Part shown: in pieces, positions 10,753-23,106 of the stretch
Position numbering within the stretch: position 1 is the first letter of the stretch
Layout: each line of letters opens with the position of its first letter
From: Rhizomys pruinosus
Lineage: Eukaryota > Chordata > Mammalia > Rodentia > Spalacidae
Direction of reading: 5' to 3'
Length of the DNA: 64,000 nt
NCBI GenBank assembly: GCA_009823505.1
Contig: VZQC01000590.1
Coordinates: 305,836 to 369,835 of the forward strand
Position numbers and translations under genes: made by a program
The notes under the pieces: generated by a model
Told to the model about the DNA's origin: nothing
The model's input: the letters and a program-made list of their open reading frames with translations, nothing else
Database searches by the model: none

Positions 10753-12171
10753 ATAATAACCTTAAATATTAATTGTCTAAACTCCCCAGTCAAAATATAT
10801 AGACTGGGATAATGGATTAGGAAACAGAAACCATGTATATGCTGTCTACAAGAAACCTATCTCACTCTTAAGTACAGGCACCAACCTAAAGTGAAAGGAT
10901 GGAAAAACAATATTCCAAGGAAATGGTACCAAAAAGTAATCATAAATTGCTATTCTAATACCAGACAAAGTAGATTTCAGAGTAAAACTAATAAGAAGAT
11001 TCAAAGAGGGTCATTAAATCCTTATTAAAGGAACAATCAAACATGAACATTTCACAATCATAAATGTTTATGCACCAAACCCCCAGGAAACTTTATAAAC
11101 ACAATTCTGTAGGACCTCAATGCATAGATTTATTCCAGCACACTAATATTGGGGGACTTCAATACCCCAATGGGCCCTTTGGATAGGTCAATTGGACAAA
11201 GAATAAACAGAGAGACATCTGAATTGAACAATACAGTACACACATGGACCTCACAGACAGGTACCAAATATTTCACCCAAACATCAGAGAATATATTTTT
11301 TACTCAGCACCCCATAGGACCTTCTCCAAATTCAGCCACATAGTGGGACACAAAAGAAACCTCAACAAATACAAAATAAAATTATTGAAATAATTCCACG
11401 CACACTATCAGACCACATTCTAATGAATCTCAGTATCAACACCAGAATAATCCCTACTAGCTACAAGAACACATGGGGACTAAACAATACACCACTGAAT
11501 AATGAATGGGTCAGGGAAGAAATAAAGAATGAAGTAAAAGTATTCCTGGAACTAAACAAAAAAGATGATACAACACACCAAAACTTGTGGGATACTTTAA
11601 AAGTAGTCCTAAGAAGGAAATTTACAGCCTACATTAAATTTAAGTGCCTACATTAAAAAAAGGAACAAATACACAATATAACACTGCAGCTAAAAACACT
11701 TGTGAGATAACATCAAAGGAAGCCCAAACCCAACAGACTGGAAGAAATAACAAAAGTCAGAGAAGAAATCAATGGAATAGAAACAAAGAAAACAATACAA
11801 AGAATCAATGAATCTAAAAGCTGGTTCTTTGAAAGGATAAGCAGTATAGGCATACCTATAGCCTAGTTAAGAAGAAAGAAAGGGCAACTCCAAATCAATA
11901 GAACTTATGATGAAAATGGAACCATCACAACAGACAAAGAAAAGATCCAGGCAATCATATGGGAATACCTATACCTTACCAAATTTGAAAAGTTAAGAGA
12001 AATGGATGAATTTCTGAAATCCTAGAAATAAACAAAGCTGTACCAAGAAGAGATTGATAGCTTAAACAGGCCCATAATTTTTGAGGAAATTGAAAATGTA
12101 ATAAAAAAATCTCCCAACTGAAAAAAACCCAGGCCTAGATGGTTTCACAGCAGAATTCTACAAAGCATTTA

Positions 12172-12486
12172 ATGGGTCTTGTGGGTATATACCCAGGAGT
12201 GGTATGACTAGGTCAGGTGGTGAGCTCATTTTGAGTTCACCAGGCTGTCTTTATGACCATAGCCCTGTAATATAGTCTGAAGTCTGGTAAAGTTATCCCT
12301 AATATAGTCTGAAGTTTGGTAAAGTTATCCTCCCCACCCCCTTCCATATTGCTCTTTTTGCTCAGGGTTGCTTTAGCTATTTGGGGTCTTTTGTTTTTCC
12401 ATATGAATTTAAGGATTTTTTTCCAAGTCTGTGAAGAAACTCATGGGGATTTTAATTGGGATTGCATTGAATCTGTATATTAATTT
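12172..12486 (-). repeat. 315-bp inverted repeat, left arm
   Basis: Near-perfect reverse complement of 13459-13773. It starts at about TCTTGTGGGTATATACCC and ends at TGTATATTAATTT. It includes the same local duplication (AACTTTACCAGACTTCAG / AACTTTACCAAACTTCAG) as the right arm, so the inverted copy was made from this very L1 or a sister. It interrupts ORF2 between the endonuclease-RT linker and the RT domain. Confidence 0.95.
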
Positions 12487-13458
12487 ATCAACCATTATTA
12501 CTCAAACTGTTCAGAGGAATAAAAACAGAGAAATCTCCCGAATTCTTTCTATGAAGCAAGCATAACTCTAATGCCCAAACCAGGCAAAGATATAAACAAA
12601 AAAGAAAATTATTGACCCATCTAATTAATGAATATAGATGAAAAAGTTCTCAACAAAATACTTGCAAACCACATACAAACCCACATCAAAAAGATCATCC
12701 ATCATGGCCAAGTTAGATAGGGATGGTTTAACTACATAAATCAATAAATATCATAAATGGACTGAAAGACAAAAACCACATGATCATATCAATTGATGCA
12801 GAGAAAACCTCTGACAATTTTCAACATCACTTTATGCTTAAAGTTCTAGAGGGAACTGGACTGGAGGGAACATTTCTCAACATAATCAAAGCCATGTACA
12901 ACAAACCCACTGCCAACATCATCCTAAATGGAGAAAAATTAGAAACACTCCCACTAAAGGCAGGAACCCAGCAAGGCTGGCCCCTATCACCACTCCTCTT
13001 CAATATAGTTCTTGAAACGCTAGCTAGGCCAATAAGGCAAGAAAGGGAATTCAAAAGAGTACTAACTGGAAAAGAGGAAGTCAAGCTTTTTGCAGATGAC
13101 ATGGTAGTTTACCTAAAGGATCCTAAAAACTACACAAGAAAACTCCTAGAAATGAATAAAAGTTTCAGTAACATGGCAGGATACAAAATTAACCTAGAAA
13201 AATCAGTAGTCTTTCTTTACACCAACAACAAACAACTTGAGAAAGAATATAAGGAGACATTCTCACTCACGATAGCCATAAAAAAAAAAAGAAAAATAAA
13301 ATAACTAGGAACAAACCTTACCAAAGACACCAAAGATATCTACAAAAAAAAAATTTAAACCCCTGAAGAATGAGATTAAAGATGACATCGAAAGGTAAAA
13401 AGACCTCCCATGCTCACGAATTGGAAAATATAATATAGTAAAAATGTCCATTCTATCC

Positions 13459-13773
13459 AAATTAATATACAGATTCAATTCAATCCCAATTAAAATCCCC
13501 ATGAGTTTCTTCACAGACTTGGAAAAAAATCCTTAAATTCATATGGAAAAACAAAAGACCCCAAATAGCTAAAGCAACCCTGAGCAAAAAGAGCAATATG
13601 GAAGGGGGTGGGGAGGATAACTTTACCAAACTTCAGGCTATATTAGGGATAACTTTACCAGACTTCAGACTATATTACAGGGCTATGGTCATAAAGACAG
13701 CCTGGTGAACTCAAAATGAGCTCACCACCTGACCTAGTCATACCACTCCTGGGTATATACCCACAAGACTCAT
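13459..13773 (+). repeat. 315-bp inverted repeat, right arm
   Basis: Resident ORF2 sequence in its expected place after the RT domain; it is also present inverted at 12172-12486 with about 970 bp between the arms. It contains an internal direct duplication at about 13617-13675. Confidence 0.95.
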
Positions 13774-14603
13774 CCATTGCAGAGAAACACGTACATGTAT
13801 GCTTATTGCAGCTCTCTTCACAATAGCAAAGATCTAAAAACAACCCATATGCCCCTCATCTGACTAGTAGATAAGGAAATGTGGTATATGTACACAATGG
13901 AGTTCTATGCAGTAGTAAAGAAAGATGACATCATGAACTTTTCAGGTAACTGGATGGAACTAGAAGACATTATCCTAAGTGAAGTAACACAGTCCCAGAA
14001 AAACAATGGACCAATGGTATCCCTCATTTGTGGATGCTAGCACCAAATCCCTGGTTGAAAGGCAACCTCATCCAAGTTAATATTATATTTCTTTTAACTT
14101 GAAGCAACTGTGCTGTTATGTGAATCTTTTAATGGGCTCTAGAATTATCTTTCCACTTATTTTCAGACTTTGTAATTAAGGTATATGGGAGAGGGTATAT
14201 ATTCATATTTTAGAGTAATATAAAATTAAAGGGAAATCGTGAATTCCTAAACATATTTTGGAATTAACATGCCATTTATTTTCAGAGATCACAAATTTGG
14301 TATATATGTGATGTATATATAGGCATATTTTGGAGCAATACAAGTGGGAGGAAACAACAATGAAAGGACTGGGTCAAAGAACTGACTGAAACATTTAACT
14401 TCCGCCTAAATAATAAACCTCTGCAGAGAAAAATACTTTTTTAAAAAACTGAGAAAAATATACAAGACATATATGGCAGAAATGCATGAAAAGGGGTGGG
14501 ATGGGGGGCATGGAAAGGAGAATGTGTCTAAATTGGGCTAGAAATGAGGTATGAAATGAAAAAAATCAATAAAATATTTTATAGTAAAATAAAATAAAAC
14601 ACA

Positions 14604-16566
14604 TTTTCCTTTGAAATCAGACAATATTAAGTATTTTGCAGTGGTAAAGAAAATGAGATCATAGATAATATGGATTGTCAGCATTTCCTCCCAAATTCAC
14701 CACCTGACTCAGTTATATAAGTGCTGCATACCACCTTTAACATATTTTATCATTTTTATTTTAGTGCATAAGTATATTTCATGAAAAGCCTCCAGAGTCA
14801 GAAGAGAATATCAGATCCCCTGGAATTGGAGTTATGGACAAACGTTAGAAAAATAATGGACAATATGAAAAAATAATCAGTTTAAATACTAAGTGCAGGT
14901 AGTTTTAATCACCAATCTGGGAATAGGATTAAATGTGTTTGTCTATTGCAAACTAGAATTTGATTCAAATTTGCAGAACGTCTGTAACTGTTCATTAAAA
15001 CATCATGTTGTCCAAACAGTCATAAAAAGGATAATTTCATGTACCTATAACTATTTAATGATTCTGAAATGCTACAACAAATTAATTTCCATATCGCTTC
15101 TAGAAAATACATACTCAGCTTCTTTTGTTTTAGCAAAAATGTGACCCCAATTATTTATATATATGATGCCATAATAAATTGAGTCATCAAGAACTGTTGG
15201 TTAAATTGCTGATTTTGTTATATTGTTAACTTTTCATTTTCTTCTCTGAAAATCTGAAAAACTTGGAAGCATTTCCACTTTCATTATGTGATTCTTCTTA
15301 TATTTAAGACAGAAACTTGCTCTTTGCTTAAAAATTTGAGAAATTTCTTCATCTCTGAACAACCACTTCGAAGTTTTGACAGAACTAAAAAAGTTCTTTG
15401 GAATAAAAGTTCCTGGTCAATAAAAAAAAATTCCATGAAAATATATATTGCTTAAAAGGAAAAGAATCTCTTGACAAATAAATTATGCTGAAATAATTAT
15501 AACTTTAAAACATTAAAATATAAATGTACTAAGAGGTTCAATTAGAAAAAGGTCTGCTTGCTTTTACTCAGCATTTCTAATTTTCGGATAGTGAGTATGA
15601 TGTTAAAATCTATTGCTGAAATTCTTGTCATTCAGTCATGAGGAACTTTATATTCATAACAAGCATGGTATACCCAAAATAAAAGTTATAAAGTAATTTG
15701 CATTGACAGCAAAAATAAAAAAAAATACATGTTACCTATAAAAAGAAGGGAAACAATGTTCACAGCACAGAAAAGTAAAACGAGGTAGGCTTTGAAGGTT
15801 TGGAAAGTAAAAGCTGTGACTAGTCAGGTCTGAGAATAAAAAGAACTGAGGAAGAAAAGTGGCTTGAAGATGCAGAAAAGCCTATGTGCTCTGGAGATGA
15901 ACAGGTGTGGACACAAGGCAAGAGGAAGATGAAAAGCTGTTGGATGAACGACAGTGGTAGGGCAGAAGCAGCCTGACCACCGAAGTAGTTCATAGCACTG
16001 TACATAAAACCCAGAAGTGCACTAAATCATTTAATAACTTGCTATGAATTGTGTTGTTATATAAAAATGCATGTTTCAGAAAGACATTCACAACCTTCAG
16101 AAGGCTTCCTAGGGGATTTCTATATCAATTCAGAATTTTCTCATGTGAAGCAGGTCCCATATGAAGTGTCTCTCAGAGGAGTGACAAATATTCTGTTTTT
16201 ATTTAGGCATTCATAGCCATATTGATTAATCAATGAATCAATGTTGAACTTAAACTAAGAAAAGAAAATCTATATACACAGACCTTTTACCCAGAAAAAT
16301 AAAAATCAAATAAAACTTATTGAAGGTAATTATTGAATCAAAGGATAGAAGTTTTACCTAAACAGCACATTCAATGGAAATTTGCCCTTATATGTTTCAA
16401 ATCATCATCCAAATTTAGATAAGTTGAATACCAATGTATAGCAACAAATACAAACTTATTAATTAATTACATATTGATTTTGCATTATCATTAGAAATGG
16501 TGATTTAGTTAAAACAATACTTGACAATAAATTTAAAGTTTTGAATTTAAATTAAATTTGCATCTT

Positions 16567-16610
<44 letters not shown>

Positions 16611-16892
16611 GACACCTAAAAGAGCAAAATTAAATTTTGATTGAATCATTATTATTTCCATACTAGAAACTAATTTCTGTGGGTCTTTTAAAATGCAAAA
16701 TGTGGGAATTAAAATAGTGATCGAAATACTGGATCACATGCCACTTTATTTTGTAAATCAGTAAATCACAATGTGAGTGAGTATATTAGTCAATGAAAGA
16801 TATTGAAAACTTTGAATTTCCTAATGTATATAAGCCTCAATTTCCAGGTGACTATTGTGACCTATTCATGCTTTTAAATTCATTCCTATAAA
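14604..16892. other. Mostly unique AT-rich sequence
   Basis: No recognised repeat head over about 2.3 kb except a (TA)n run at about 16569-16605. Open frames stay below 85 codons. A less AT-rich patch at 15780-16010 has no recognisable domain on either strand. Confidence 0.45.
16569..16605. repeat. (TA)n microsatellite
   Basis: Uninterrupted alternating TA. Confidence 0.95.
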
Positions 16893-16955
16893 TATTCAAA
16901 CTATATTAAAACTAAATTTCATGGAGTTCTCTTCTAAACAAGGAAAAGAGCTCAA

Positions 16956-17147
16956 GGCTGGCAAGATAGTTCAGAGCGTAAAGGCACTTGATGCAAAGCC
17001 TGAGAAGCAGAGTTTAATCTCTAAGACCCTCATGGCAGAAGGAGAAAACCAACCTATGAGAGTTGTCTCTTTTGCCTCTGCATACAAGATGAGACATCTG
17101 CATGGTCACGCACGTTCAGGCAAATTCACAACTGAACACAAAATGAA
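16956..17147 (+). repeat. Diverged B2/B3-type SINE
   Basis: GGCTGGCAAGATAGTTCAG head, then AAAGGCACTTGATGCAAAGC and a degraded tail. The tRNA-derived head resembles B3/B2. Confidence 0.65.
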
Positions 17148-17159
17148 TTAATAGAAATA

Positions 17160-17372
17160 CCCGAGGATGAAGACACTGCTCAAGTGATAAGACCACAGAA
17201 TGGAGTTCAGTCCCAGCACCCATCCAGCAGCGAACAATTGTGGATAACTCCAGTTCCAGGGGATTCAATGGCTACTTCTGGCATCCACAATAATTGCATG
17301 CACGTGGTGCACTTACAAACATATGCAAACGAACACTCGTGCATGCAAAATAAATATAAATATTTTTTAAAA
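17160..17372 (+). repeat. Diverged B2-type SINE
   Basis: Contains AGTTCAGTCCCAGCACCCAT, CCAGTTCCAGGGGATTC and TGCATGCACGTGGTGCAC, the body order of the local B2 family, ending in an A-rich tail (17349-17372). Confidence 0.7.
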
Positions 17373-17386
17373 GAAAACGTTAAACT

Positions 17387-17538
17387 GGACATTGTGGGCA
17401 ATGCCTTTAATCTCAGAACTTGGGAGGCAGAGGCAGGTGGATCTCTGTGAGTTCAAGGCCAGCCTGATCTACAGAGTGAGTTTCAGGACACCTGGGGCTA
17501 CAGCAGGGTGACCCTGTCTCAAAAATACTAAAAAAAAG
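17387..17538 (+). repeat. B1 SINE
   Basis: GCCTTTAATCTCAGAACTTG, GGCAGGTGGATCTCTGTGAG and GACCCTGTCTCAAAAATA in order. Confidence 0.93.
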
Positions 17539-17567
17539 CTAGAATACATTTAATAATCATAATATTA

Positions 17568-17722
17568 TTATTTGTCTTTGTAATACAGGATCTCCCTGTA
17601 GCCCCAAGTGGCATGGAACTCACTATGTAGATCAGGGTGGCCTCAGTATCACAGACAGCCCCACCTGCCTCTGCCTCCTGAGGGTTGGGATTAAAGGTGT
17701 GCACCACCATCCCTGGCAGACA
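17568..17722 (-). repeat. B1 SINE
   Basis: Reverse-complement B1 (GATCTCCCTGTAGCCCCAAG through GGTGTGCACCACCATCCC). With 17387-17538 it forms an inverted B1 pair about 30 bp apart. Confidence 0.92.
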
Positions 17723-17944
17723 ATAGTTTAATATTTTAAAAAAATCAATTTTGACTAAAATTTTGTTACACTCTTTACTGAAGGTTTCTAAGTGAAACTT
17801 CAGCCATCCAACCATGTTGCTTCAAAATATTTTAACCTCTTAAGCTTTGAAATATCTCCATAAACCAATATAGAACTCTTATTTTTAAATTTTTTATATG
17901 TCCATTATTTATGCCTACCTTCATAAGCATTTCATAAATATTTA

Positions 17945-18135
17945 TTATTTCTATTTTAGGTGTATATTACCTGCATGCATATAAATGAATCCATGTCATA
18001 CAATGCCCATATTGGTCAGAAGACAACTTCAGATCCCCTGGGACTGGAATTAAGATGGTTGTTGGTCATCTTTTGAGTGCTGGGACCCAACCCAGGATCT
18101 CTGTAAGAGCAGCCAGCTCTTAATCACTGAGCTCT
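17945..18135 (-). repeat. B2-type SINE
   Basis: Reverse complement of a B2 body: AGATCCCCTGGGACTGGAAT, GTGCTGGGACCCAACCCAGG, AGAGCAGCCAGCTCTTAATC, ACTGAGCTCTT. Confidence 0.8.
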
Positions 18136-18305
18136 TTATTATTTAAAAATCAGAAAAACCAATAGTTGCATATTGTTTGCTTAGAATTAGTGTTAGAAGG
18201 GAGAAAACTGATTTTCCATGTGAACCTGTAGCCTAGAGGGTAGGGGTGGTTTTCTTTGTTGAGTGTAGTAGTGATGCCATAGCATACACATTCATCAAAA
18301 GTCAT

Positions 18306-18464
18306 CACCCAGTGCTGGAGAGTTGGTGCAGCTGTTGATGTGGGATCTGTAATTTAAGTTTTCCAGGGGCCCTGATGGCTTCTTCTGGCGTCCACAGACA
18401 ATTCATGACACAGGTGCCCTTACACCCATCAGGCAGTACACTGAAACACATAAAATAAATGTAG

Positions 18465-18499
<35 letters not shown>

Positions 18500-18500
18500 C
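18306..18500 (+). repeat. B2-type SINE with (TAAA)n tail
   Basis: GTGCTGGAGAGTTGGTGCAG head, CCTGATGGCTTCTTCTGGCG body, CAGGCAGTACACTGAAACAC, then an AAAT repeat tail at about 18465-18500. Confidence 0.75.
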
Positions 18501-19097
18501 CCTATGATATTCTAACATGCTCTTTGTCTTGAACAGATCATTCTTTGTCCCTAGAAATTGGCAGTAATTCATGGTATCTCTTCAAATTGTTCTGGAAAAA
18601 AATGTAAGAGATAGACAATGCAATTGATATAGCTTCCAGGTATGTAAACCAGTTTGACACAGGAGTCAGTTATTAGTGAGCACGCTCATTTGATAACATG
18701 TTCTTTGCTACAGAATGCCATGGGTGCAAATCCAAATTTCAGGTGAGTTTTGAGTTTAGGAAATTTTTTTTATTGGTATCCAAAGTACAAGTCCTACTGC
18801 AGTTGGTACTTGTTTCATGATTGAAAAAATAATACAACAAACTAGAGCCCTTTAGTTAGAGAAATATAGGGTAGTGGTAGTGTGGAATTTTCTTCCCATG
18901 AGTGGATGTGGGAATCAAAGGTAGAGACACAAGGAACAAGTCATTTTTCCATTAAGGAATGTTTTCTGGGGTTAATTTTGTAAAAAGTCTTAAGCTTTGG
19001 ACTCATTTGTACTGACTTTCTGTACAAAATAATGTTTCCTCAGTTCTTAAACACTATTTAAAACATGAGCACCAACCACAGGCTAATTACACACACA

Positions 19098-19128
19098 CAC
19101 ATGCATATATATATATATATATATATAA
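19098..19128. repeat. (CA)n/(AT)n microsatellite
   Basis: Short ACACAC run followed by alternating AT. Confidence 0.85.
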
Positions 19129-19190
19129 TCTTGATATATACATATTTTGAGATAGTCACAGGTAGTAGAAAGCAAAAATCAAAAAGTTAA

Positions 19191-19349
19191 GCTGGGTGTG
19201 GTGGCGCACGCCTTTAATCCCAGCACTCAGGAGGCAGAGGTAGGTGGATCTCGTTGGGTTCAAGGCTAACCTGATCTACAGAGTGAGCTCCAGGACACCT
19301 GGTACTAAAAGGGAGACCCTGTCTCAAAAATACCAAAAAAAGGGTAAAA

Positions 19350-19392
<43 letters not shown>
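19191..19392 (+). repeat. B1 SINE with long poly(A)
   Basis: Classic B1 (GCTGGGTGTGGTGGCGCACG to GAGACCCTGTCTCAAAAATA), then a pure A run of about 40 nt. The duplicated block is broken at this poly(A): segment B begins immediately after it. Confidence 0.95.
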
Positions 19393-19394
<2 letters not shown>

Positions 19395-19851
19395 CACACA
19401 TAAAAAGTTAGGAATAAGTTGCAAGTTTAATTGATAGCAGTAAAACCATTTCCAACATTGCGCTTTCTGCTTTGTCTGGGCTTGTTTGTTTAACCATTAT
19501 ACTCCATATATTCAAATTATAATTTTAGACTATACAATGAAAAGATACCTTTTAATGTCATATAGAGAGATATGAAATTATCTATATGTTTTATAAGTAG
19601 AATTTCTACCTATAATATGCTACTGTCACCTGCATGGGTGTTTGATAGAAATGGCATTGTGTGAAATGTGCCATATCTAATCATAACGTCTCATCTTTGA
19701 TTTGCTATAAATTTAAATTACATCTTTACCTGGAGTGATATTTATGAAACTATATAGGGCCCACTACTTATACAGATTATAGCAATACTATAGCAAGATG
19801 TAGAATTTAACCAACTCATTACATGTTTAAGGCATTTAGCCATCTAATTTT

Positions 19852-20104
19852 TAAAAAAAATTTTTTTATTAATTTTATTTATTTCTGTATGTGTATGAAT
19901 GTACTGTCTGCATGCAAGTCTGTGCACCCGTGTCGTGCAATGCCGCGGAGGTCAGAGAGGGTCTCGGATTCCCCTGGAACTGGAGTTCTCCTGGAATTGG
20001 AGCTTCAGACGGTTCTCAGCCGCCATGTGGGTGCTGGGGATCAAACCCGGGTCCTCTGTAAGAGCGGTCGACGCTCTCAACCGCTAGGCCATCTCTCCAG
20101 CCCC
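19852..20104 (-). repeat. B2 SINE with perfect 16-bp TSD
   Basis: Full B2 in reverse orientation with intact CpGs. Flanked by TTAGCCATCTAATTTT at 19836-19851 and 20105-20120. The same insertion is present in both other copies of segment B, so block duplication, or its assembly, came after the insertion. The body holds a short tandem doubling of an AACTGGAGTTCTCCTGG-like unit. Confidence 0.95.
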
Positions 20105-20229
20105 TTAGCCATCTAATTTTAAAACAAGGCAAAGTAAATGAAGAAGTAATGGCAATGACATTACAAGCATTAATAAAAGTGCTAGCAGGATATGTTGTTT
20201 CTCAAGACGCCCTCAGAGACAAAAAGGAT

Positions 20230-20945
20230 GTGAATGGAGCAAAATTTGACTGAAAGTCCTGGTGTAGAGTCTGTGATGTAGACTACAGGCTAGTACAGAA
20301 GGTCTAAGGAAAATGGAGAGAAGTCAACAGTGAGTAGAGTAAACACAGCTACATGCCTCTGCACGCATATAGGCACCATCATCAAAGATCAACAAGCATA
20401 GGATGGATCGCCATTGACCTTGACAATGCCCTCTCAAGGACCACCAACAGGATAGAATCAAGGTGGAAGGAGAGATTAAAGGATCAGTAGATGACAACAG
20501 ACACAAGCATTTGGGGGCATAGCATGGAACCTCGTGATCCCCTCCCATATCCACACTTGGATACTGGCTGGATTCATCCTGTGTAAGTCTTGCACATGCA
20601 TATGCAGTCTCAGTCACTGTGAGTTCATGTTTACAACTGTGCTGAAGTCACATCTCTATCTGAGGGGCGATTGGCAGTTGGTGGCTACTGGGAGAAGGAG
20701 AGTCAGTTTTCTTCAGAGAAGCAGCAGGCAGTTAGGATGCTACCAAGGCTCCAGTAGGTGATTTCATACACATGCAGGTACTTGGATCACTAAATGGAAA
20801 GACAACATTTAAATAAAAAGAGATTGCAAAATTTGGGAGTGAAGCTCTTGGAGGAGATAGGTGTGGAAAGGAATGGGAGGAGACAGTCAAAAGAGTGAAT
20901 TGGACACAAATGTATAAAATGCATGTATAAATGTTAAATAAAATA
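20230..20945 (+). repeat. Probable older L1 3' UTR (Lx-like)
   Basis: AAAAAGAGATTGCAAAATTT, GAAGCTCTTGGAGGAGATAG and a terminal TAAATGTTAAATAAAATAAT are the ending I associate with older murine L1 3' UTRs. The upstream part (AGTCTTGCACATGCATATGC) is a related module. The 97-codon minus-strand frame at 20324-20617 is a by-product of this repeat. Family call is from recognition only. Confidence 0.5.
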
Positions 20946-21221
20946 ATTTTATAGGGACACACAGTTCACTGTGTGTTTACAGAAAATCCTAACAAGAAAA
21001 AAATGAGATTGTTTACTTGACAAGTATGTGACCATTAATGAAATATCTCTAAGAACAATCTGCTGAAGTTACTTTGAGGCTATATGGGACTTGAACTAGT
21101 GTTCCATAGATTTATTCTTCTTATTTTAACTTTTAACAATTTTGAATACTAAATTTCCTATGTGCATTTTCAGAATCCTAATATCTATCTATGTGCTTAA
21201 AAACAGACCATTGAAAAACTT

Positions 21222-21445
21222 GTCTTTAGGTCTGGAGAGATGTACGAAATTCTCAAGGAAACATAAAAAAATTTGGTCCGAAAAGATGGCTCAGCAGCTA
21301 AGAATACTGGCTGTTCTTTCAGTGGATCTGTGTTTGACTCCTTGCATCACATGACAGTCAACAACTATCAATGACTCCAGTTCCAGGGAATTCAACTTAT
21401 TTTTGAGTAAATAATACATTCATATACATAACTTAAAAATGAGTA
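21222..21445 (+). repeat. Degenerate B2-type SINE
   Basis: GGTCTGGAGAGATGTACGAA and a second head-like AAAGATGGCTCAGCAGCTAA, then CCAGTTCCAGGGAATTCAAC. It may be two nested pieces. The duplication junction at 25701 falls exactly after GATGGCTCAGCAG. Confidence 0.6.
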
Positions 21446-21504
21446 AAGTATAAAAAGTAATAAACTTAAGTAATAAAAATTAAATATATAGTACTTTATT
21501 TATT

Positions 21505-21684
21505 ATCTTATTTTATGTGCATAAAAATATTGCCTGCCTGTATATGTGCAACCATGTGGGGCACTACCTGTGGAAGCCAGAAGTGGGCAAAAGATCCCCT
21601 GGAACTTAAGGACAGTTCTTACCCAATCTGGGTCTTGTGGAAGAATAGCCAGTGCTCTTAACTGCTGAGCCATCTCTCCAGCCA
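21505..21684 (-). repeat. B2-type SINE
   Basis: Reverse-complement body ending CTCTTAACTGCTGAGCCATC TCTCCAGCC. Confidence 0.8.
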
Positions 21685-21692
21685 GATGAATA

Positions 21693-21855
21693 AATTTTTT
21701 TTTTTTTTTGGTCTTTTCGAGACAGGGTCTCCCTGTAGTCCCAGCTGTCCTGGAACTCACTCTGTAGACCAGGCTGGCCTTGAACTCACAAAGATACGCC
21801 TGCCTCTGCCTACCAAGTGCTAGGATTAAAGGGTGCGCCACCACGCCCGGCTAAT
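21693..21855 (-). repeat. B1 SINE
   Basis: Poly(T), then GAGACAGGGTCTCCCTGTAG through GGGTGCGCCACCACGCCCGG. Confidence 0.95.
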
Positions 21856-22236
21856 AAAATATTTTTTTAAAAGAAAAACTTGTCTTTACGTTTTATTAAG
21901 TAGTATACTGGCAATTTATAATTTGTACTGGAGTTATAGTAGTGTAACTAAAAAATAATGAAACTGAGTTCATTAAATCATAAAAGAACATTTATTCCTT
22001 TAAAGTGACTGCTTATAATTAGCAGACTTAGTCTTAGTTATATCTGACACCATGATATCCTTTTGGTTAAATAGCAGCTATAATTCATATTAGTTTACAT
22101 CTGTACTTCCATGAAGGGAAGATACTTCTGTACAAAACTTAATCATCCTATTATAACTCTAATTTACAATTGCATATTGGTGATACTTTCATTTGCAATG
22201 AAAAATGGTATCTCAAGTCAATCCAGTAGTAGTACT

Positions 22237-22438
22237 TTCTTTTTTTAATTAATTAATTAATTTATTTATTTTGTATGTGAATGAATGTACTGTCTGCATG
22301 CAGGTTTGTGCACCTGTGTCATACAATGCCAAGGAGGTCAGAAGAGGGTGTCAGATTCCCCTGGAACTGGAGTTAAAGATGGTTCTCAGCTGCCATGCGG
22401 GTGCTGGGGATGAAACCAGGGTCCATCTCTCCAGCCCC
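22237..22438 (-). repeat. B2 SINE, missing the 5' box region
   Basis: Reverse-complement B2 with TTAA/TTTA tail. Near 22420 sequence passes from GAAACCAGGGTCC directly to ATCTCTCCAGCCCC, so the anticodon-like/A-box segment is deleted. Confidence 0.88.
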
Positions 22439-22869
22439 CAATACTAGTACTTCTAATAAAATTCATATTTATATAGTATGAAATTTAATCTTTATATTTG
22501 TTACTGTTGATTTGGATCATTATGCTGTTATATTTCATAACTTCTTGCTCCTGCAAGAATAAGATTATTCAGTAAATGTTCTAACCATGAGTCTAGCTCT
22601 TATTTAAAGCTCAGTTTTTCAGGCTATGTTATTGAGATTCAGAAAATATAGTAGATAAAAATGATTCCAATTTAGTATTTCTTACGGTAATTTTAAAAAT
22701 CATGAAAAAGATTTTGTCTTCTTATTCTGACTGTGATATAAGAGAAAAGTTCATTGAAAGTACAGTAGAAACCTTGCTTGAGGTAAAATGAGTCCTTACT
22801 GTTAAAAGCATATACAACACCACGGAATAGATTTGGGGGGGACGCAACACATCTGTTTCAGTCCTGATT

Positions 22870-23091
22870 AATTTTCTTTTAATTTTTATTTATTTTTTAT
22901 GTGTTTGAATGTACTGTCTGCATGCAGGTTTATGCACCATGTCAATGCCCTGGAGGTCAGAAGAGGGTGTCAGAGTCCCCTTGAACTGGAGTTAAAGACG
23001 GGCCTCAGCCATCATGTGGGTGCTGGGGATCGAACCCGGGTCCTCTGCAAGAGCAGTTGGCGCTCTTAACCGCTAGGCCATTTCTCCAGTT
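22870..23091 (-). repeat. B2 SINE
   Basis: Reverse-complement B2 ending CTCTTAACCGCTAGGCCATT. It sits 15 bp from an oppositely oriented B2. Confidence 0.92.
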
Positions 23092-23106
23092 TTAAGAGGA
23101 GACAAG

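Larger units (their letters stand above)
10755..14035 (+). pseudogene. L1 ORF2 remnant (endonuclease and reverse transcriptase)
   Basis: The endonuclease domain begins with ITLNINCLNSPVKIYRLG and includes CLQETYLT and GDFNTPM (about 11149) of the APE-like fold. After the inverted insert at 12172-12486, the RT domain has [10 protein letters not shown] (first catalytic Asp), [13 protein letters not shown] and [10 protein letters not shown] (YXDD-equivalent, about 13087-13107). The longest open piece is 12780-13304, 174 codons. Near 13085 the usual KLSLFADD reads KLFADD, a two-residue deletion. The C-terminal end encodes a piece resembling MWYMYTMEFYAVVKKDD (about 13880-13930). Multiple stops mean it cannot be functional. 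Confidence 0.88.
9806..14603 (+). mobile_element. LINE-1, 5'-truncated and internally rearranged
   Basis: Order on the plus strand: ORF1 coiled-coil and C-terminal regions (9806-10750), ORF2 endonuclease start (about 10755), reverse transcriptase (12487-13440), ORF2 C-terminal piece (13779-14035), then a 3' UTR with a G-rich tract (14495-14515) and an A-rich end near 14565-14603. No 5' UTR is present. Stops and frameshifts throughout show it is dead. A 315-bp inverted copy of 13459-13773 sits at 12172-12486. The 3' UTR is homologous to that at 42817-43200 (shared TTTTAGAGTAATATAAAATT). Confidence 0.92.

Noticed and set aside
20324..20617. 97-codon frame repeated at 24814 and 29135
   Set aside because: Its conservation reflects the duplicated block, and it lies antisense in an L1 3' UTR-like repeat; it is not an independent conserved gene.
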